From Polyangiaceae bacterium (GTDB taxonomy: Bacteria > Myxococcota_A > Polyangia > Polyangiales > Polyangiaceae), in assembly GCA_013214025.1 (NCBI GenBank), contig JABSRN010000066.1, positions 1 through 35,876 on the forward strand: a DNA stretch of 35,876 bases, in the 5' to 3' direction. A program made the translations under genes and the position numbers. The notes beneath the pieces were generated by a model. The model was not told the DNA's origin, did no database searches, and saw only the letters and a program-made list of their open reading frames with translations. Below are positions 32,941-35,876 of this stretch, in pieces. How positions within the stretch are numbered: the stretch's first letter is position 1; each line of letters begins with the position of its first letter.

Positions 32941-33299
32941 ACTCAGGCTCGCACGCGCTCATGGATCATCTGCCGATCATCCTCGTTCCACATCCACACG
33001 TCCGTGTGGATAAGAAAGTCATGGGCGGTAGTCCGCATGTCGCTGGTTCGCGCGTTCCTGTGCGCCGGCTCTGGCAGTTCTACAGAACCGGCACCGAAGT
33101 CGAAGTGTTGATTCGGCGCTTTCCGAAGCTTGGCGCGGTGAAAATATTCGATGCTCTCGCATTCGCCTTCGACAACCAAGAGGTCATGGAAATCGACATG
33201 GCGCGGGAAGAACAAATGCTCGCTGTTCAGGGCGAAATCGCCCTCACGGCCGAGCGGCAGATGGCCCTTCCATTCAAGTCCCAGAGTTACGACGAATAA
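32937..33299 (+). CDS. DUF433-domain protein (VapB-type antitoxin-like)
   Basis: 120 aa. VMGGSPHVAGSRVPVRRLWQFYRTGTEVEVLIRRFPKL and IFDALAFAF follow the DUF433 winged-helix consensus (GGxPxIxGTRIPV..., P-x-L, ALAY), a family often paired with PIN-like DUF5615 toxins. No such toxin is seen downstream: the next gene is convergent nagZ. ATG 32961 is an alternative start closer to the family start. The upstream 59-aa frame overlaps it by four bases. Confidence 0.7.
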   Translation: MNSGSHALMDHLPIILVPHPHVRVDKKVMGGSPHVAGSRVPVRRLWQFYRTGTEVEVLIRRFPKLGAVKIFDALAFAFDNQEVMEIDMAREEQMLAVQGEIALTAERQMALPFKSQSYDE

Positions 33300-33336
33300 T
33301 CGCCGGCGAGGTCCCTCGGCGAATCACGTCGCGTGC

Positions 33337-34407
33337 TTAGGGTAGCCGGCGAGCGAGTTCTTCTTGGAGTTCGCTCGCGTCGGTACTCCCGAGAGCGGCG
33401 TCGAGGGTCTCTCTTGTGGGCAAACGCGCTGGGAATCGCTTGCGGGCCACCTGGCAGCGCTCGGCGGCTTCCGCGCATCGCGCCCGAAATGCTTGTTCCG
33501 ATGACGCCTTGTCGCACAACGCACGATGGGCTCGTTCTTGCCATTCCATGCTGCGGCAGATGAGCAACACATCGCAGCCGGCTTCAATCGACCCGATGGC
33601 GCTCTCTTCGACGGACATACGGTCCGCTAGGGCTTTCATCTCCAAATCGTCCGAAAACAGCAATCCTTGGAAGCCGTACTGTTTACGCAGCCGATCTTCA
33701 ATGATCCTACGGCTCAATGTCGCAGGCAGTTCTTCGGCCAAGGCCTGAAAGACGACGTGAGCGCTCATCAAGGACGGCAACACGTCCGATAGCACCTCAA
33801 AGGGGCGCAGCTCGATCTGTTCCAGTCGCTCCACAGAGTGGCCTACATGCGGCAAATCAAGATGGCTGTCGGTCGCGGTGTCCCCGTGGCCTGGAAAGTG
33901 TTTGCCGCAGGACATGATGCCGACGGAATGAAGCCCTTCAGCAAAAGCCCGCCCACACTTTGCCACGACAGCAGGATCTTCTGAAAAGCTGCGGTCTCCA
34001 ATCACTGGATTGTCGGGGTTGCTGTTGGTGTCGAGCACCGGAGCAAAATCCAGGTTGAAGCCAAGAGCCGCGAGTTGTGCGCCCAAGACCTGGGCGCAGC
34101 GGCGGATCAAAGCGATATCTCCCAGGGCACCGAGTCGGGACATGGTAGGGAGTCGAATAATGCGCCCCTTCAGCCGAGCGACGCGCCCGCCTTCCTGGTC
34201 CACCGACGTGAGGGCGTCGGGGCACGCAGATAAGACCGCGTGATTGATGCTACTCGCCGTTTCGAGATCGGGAATGTTCCGGGAAAATAGGATGATCCCG
34301 GCGCGCTCTTTGGCCGCAAGAGCCTTCTGCATGTCCGGATCCAGTACGGTTCCGTCAAAGCCGCCGACGAGCAGCTGTCCGCAAAGTCGTCGAATCGATT
34401 CGGTCAC
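33337..34407 (-). CDS. nagZ: Beta-N-acetylhexosaminidase (GH3) of peptidoglycan recycling
   Basis: 356 aa cytoplasmic-type GH3, no signal peptide. AGIILFSRN, SVDQEGGRVARL, GFNLDFAPVLD, GKHFPGHGDTATDSHLDLP (the mobile His/Asp loop) and the nucleophile Asp in LLFSDDLEMKA are present. It removes GlcNAc from anhydro-muropeptides. GTG 34407 starts 13 bases after the glmM stop, so glmM and nagZ form an operon joining amino-sugar synthesis and wall recycling. Confidence 0.94.
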   Translation of the reverse strand: MTESIRRLCGQLLVGGFDGTVLDPDMQKALAAKERAGIILFSRNIPDLETASSINHAVLSACPDALTSVDQEGGRVARLKGRIIRLPTMSRLGALGDIALIRRCAQVLGAQLAALGFNLDFAPVLDTNSNPDNPVIGDRSFSEDPAVVAKCGRAFAEGLHSVGIMSCGKHFPGHGDTATDSHLDLPHVGHSVERLEQIELRPFEVLSDVLPSLMSAHVVFQALAEELPATLSRRIIEDRLRKQYGFQGLLFSDDLEMKALADRMSVEESAIGSIEAGCDVLLICRSMEWQERAHRALCDKASSEQAFRARCAEAAERCQVARKRFPARLPTRETLDAALGSTDASELQEELARRLP

Positions 34408-34420
34408 GAGAAGCCCTGAC

Positions 34421-35785
34421 TCACTTTCGCAAGTCGAATTCCGCCGCCGTGATCATCTCAGCGACCAGCGCATGCAGTACGTCCTCCTTGGGTCCCTCGG
34501 TCATCACGCGGAGTTTCGACTCTGTTCCGCTCCAACGAACCAGCACGCGGCCCCGTTTACCGAGCTTTTTCTCGGCCCGACGCATCGACTGGTTGAGCTT
34601 TGGCATGGATGCCAGGGGTCGCCGCTCCTTCAATTTTACGCTGTCGAGGACCTGGGGCAGTCGCGTCATGACGGTTGCCAGCTCGCTGAGGGGCTTTTGC
34701 TCCCGCACCATGATGGCCATCACCTGCAAGGCAGCGACGACGCCGTCGCCGGTTGTGGCGTGAGAGGAGAACACGAGATGGCCAGATTGCTCGCCACCCA
34801 GGTTATAGCCGTGTTTGCGCATTTTCTCGACGACGTAGCGGTCACCGACTTGGGTGCGAATTAGCTTGCCGCCCGCCGCCTCCAACGCATGCCCCAGCCC
34901 CATGTTGCTCATGACCGTGGTGACGAGGGTCTTCTTCTTGAGAGTCTTCTTTTTGAGCATGCGGGTAGCGCACAGGGCCATGACCGCATCGCCGTCAACG
35001 ATCTCGCCGTGTTCATCCACCACAATCAGGCGATCCGCGTCACCATCTAGGGCGACTCCAAAGTCAGCTTTTCGCCGTCGGACTTCTTTTGCCACATGGG
35101 AGGGATGTAGAGCGCCGCAGCCCTTATTGATGTTCTGTCCGTTAGGTTTGCAACCAATCGCGTAAACAGTTGCACCCAGTTCCTCGAACACCTTGGGAGC
35201 CACTCGGTAGGCGGCGCCGTGGGCTGCATCCACCACGATATTCAGGTCGTCCAAACGGAGCTCGCGGGGAAACGTGTTCTTGGCGTAGACGATATATCGT
35301 CCCGTCGCGTCATCGAGGCGTTCCGCACGGCCGATGCGGGCACCGGTGATCTTACGAGCGCTGAGATCGGGATCTTCCATCAGGCGTTCGATTTCGGCTT
35401 CATCCTCGTCGGGCAGCTTGTACCCGTCGGGACCGAACAACTTGATGCCGTTGTCTTCGTAGGCGTTGTGACTCGCGCTGATCACGATGCCGGCGTCCGC
35501 CCGCATTGATTGAGTGAGATTCGCCACTGCTGGCGTAGGAATCGGCCCGCTGAGCAGCACCTTGCCGCCCATGGCACAAATGCCGGCGGAAATGGCCGTC
35601 TCCAGCATGTAGCCGCTCAACCGAGTGTCTTTTCCGATCACCACTCGCGGGGGGTGGCTAACGCTACGACTCGCGACGAGAGTGATGGCTCGGCCGAGTT
35701 TTAGCGCCATCTCCGGCGTCATCGGGTAGACGTTGGCCAATCCGCGGATGCCGTCCGTCCCAAACATGTTTCGCTGAGTACTCAT
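34421..35785 (-). CDS. glmM: Phosphoglucosamine mutase
   Basis: 454 aa enzyme converting glucosamine-6-P to glucosamine-1-P for UDP-GlcNAc. MFGTDGIRG starts the domain, S105 in ISASHN is the phosphoserine, DGDADR binds Mg, GEQSGH binds sugar and [12 protein letters not shown] binds phosphate. ATG 35785 fits homology; the frame is open 18 codons further upstream. An oddity is a doubled KKKTL ([12 protein letters not shown]) in the segment before TVMSNMGL. It precedes nagZ in one operon. Confidence 0.95.
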   Translation of the reverse strand: MSTQRNMFGTDGIRGLANVYPMTPEMALKLGRAITLVASRSVSHPPRVVIGKDTRLSGYMLETAISAGICAMGGKVLLSGPIPTPAVANLTQSMRADAGIVISASHNAYEDNGIKLFGPDGYKLPDEDEAEIERLMEDPDLSARKITGARIGRAERLDDATGRYIVYAKNTFPRELRLDDLNIVVDAAHGAAYRVAPKVFEELGATVYAIGCKPNGQNINKGCGALHPSHVAKEVRRRKADFGVALDGDADRLIVVDEHGEIVDGDAVMALCATRMLKKKTLKKKTLVTTVMSNMGLGHALEAAGGKLIRTQVGDRYVVEKMRKHGYNLGGEQSGHLVFSSHATTGDGVVAALQVMAIMVREQKPLSELATVMTRLPQVLDSVKLKERRPLASMPKLNQSMRRAEKKLGKRGRVLVRWSGTESKLRVMTEGPKEDVLHALVAEMITAAEFDLRK

Positions 35786-35862
35786 ATAGCGTTTGTACCG
35801 GAGACTGCCGGGATCGTCGACAAAGCGGCGGCTTGGCAAGCTCCGAGCCCTCGTATCGGTGC

Positions 35863-35875
35863 GGGGGGGGGGGGG
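35863..35875. repeat. Run of 13 G at the window edge
   Basis: Thirteen consecutive G (C on the minus strand) lie upstream of glmM, ending one base before the window end. It may be a phase-variable tract, a contig edge or a sequencing artefact. Confidence 0.7.
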
Positions 35876-35876
35876 C

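Noticed and set aside
35863-35875. Poly-G run as a phase-variable switch of glmM
   Set aside because: It is at the very edge of the window and may be a contig-end artefact; glmM is essential and unlikely to be switched.
1-35876. CRISPR arrays, tRNA/rRNA genes, insertion sequences, prophage, riboswitches
   Set aside because: No regularly spaced repeats, cloverleaf sequences, transposase genes or terminal repeats were recognised by eye; a covariance-model search was not possible.

Overview
The window looks like chromosomal DNA of a GC-rich, Gram-negative deltaproteobacterium-type organism, most likely Myxococcota. This rests on the many small secreted lipoproteins, SH3/Tudor-like and two-cysteine repeat proteins, a lysine/alanine-rich histone-like tail, an FGE-like lipoprotein remnant, and frequent GTG/TTG starts. 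No rRNA, tRNA, CRISPR array, insertion sequence or phage gene was found. The taxonomic call is an inference from gene content, not from a marker-gene comparison.

Layout. 1-139: tail of a Lys/Ala-repeat DNA-binding protein and a perfect 16-bp hairpin. 134-1051 (+): lipoprotein with SH3/Tudor-like repeats. 1025-8330 (-): a compact operon, read from high to low coordinates as Rrf2 regulator, cysK, E1-like enzyme, cysO, E1-N-terminal-like fragment, cysM, JAMM protease (mec), and two secreted repeat proteins. Most junctions overlap or abut. This is the strongest system in the window: a protein-thiocarboxylate (CysO) route to cysteine next to a conventional cysteine synthase, under a CymR-like regulator. 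8462-15402: Cys-tailed lipoprotein, acyl-CoA synthetase, miaB, gamma carbonic anhydrase, orphan thiS and an L,D-transpeptidase. 15437-19559: divergent GH15 glucosidase/trehalase and fused OtsA-OtsB trehalose synthesis. 19556-22171 (-): argC and an FAD oxidoreductase. 22384-27355: lipoprotein, a decayed cobQ, an aromatic/proline repeat protein and hisS. 27506-32413 (+): ruvX, a frameshifted FGE-like lipoprotein, mltG and transketolase. 32410-33299: small ORFs and a DUF433 protein. 33337-35785 (-): glmM-nagZ, linking amino-sugar synthesis to peptidoglycan recycling.

How the genes fit. In the cysteine operon the E1 should adenylate and thiocarboxylate the C-terminus of CysO, CysM should add the sulfur to an activated serine, and the JAMM protease should release cysteine. 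This CysO ends Gly-Gly-Arg, so the JAMM may also be needed to expose Gly-Gly. The Rrf2 protein ends in Ile and its gene overlaps cysK, which fits CymR-CysK type sensing. The two repeat proteins at the operon end share a two-cysteine module, seven copies in all, that I cannot assign to a known family.

Two genes are clearly broken: cobQ (large internal deletion plus three in-frame stops) and the FGE-like lipoprotein (two frameshifts). Both, and the E1 fragment, contain perfect palindromes at or near the unusual sequence.
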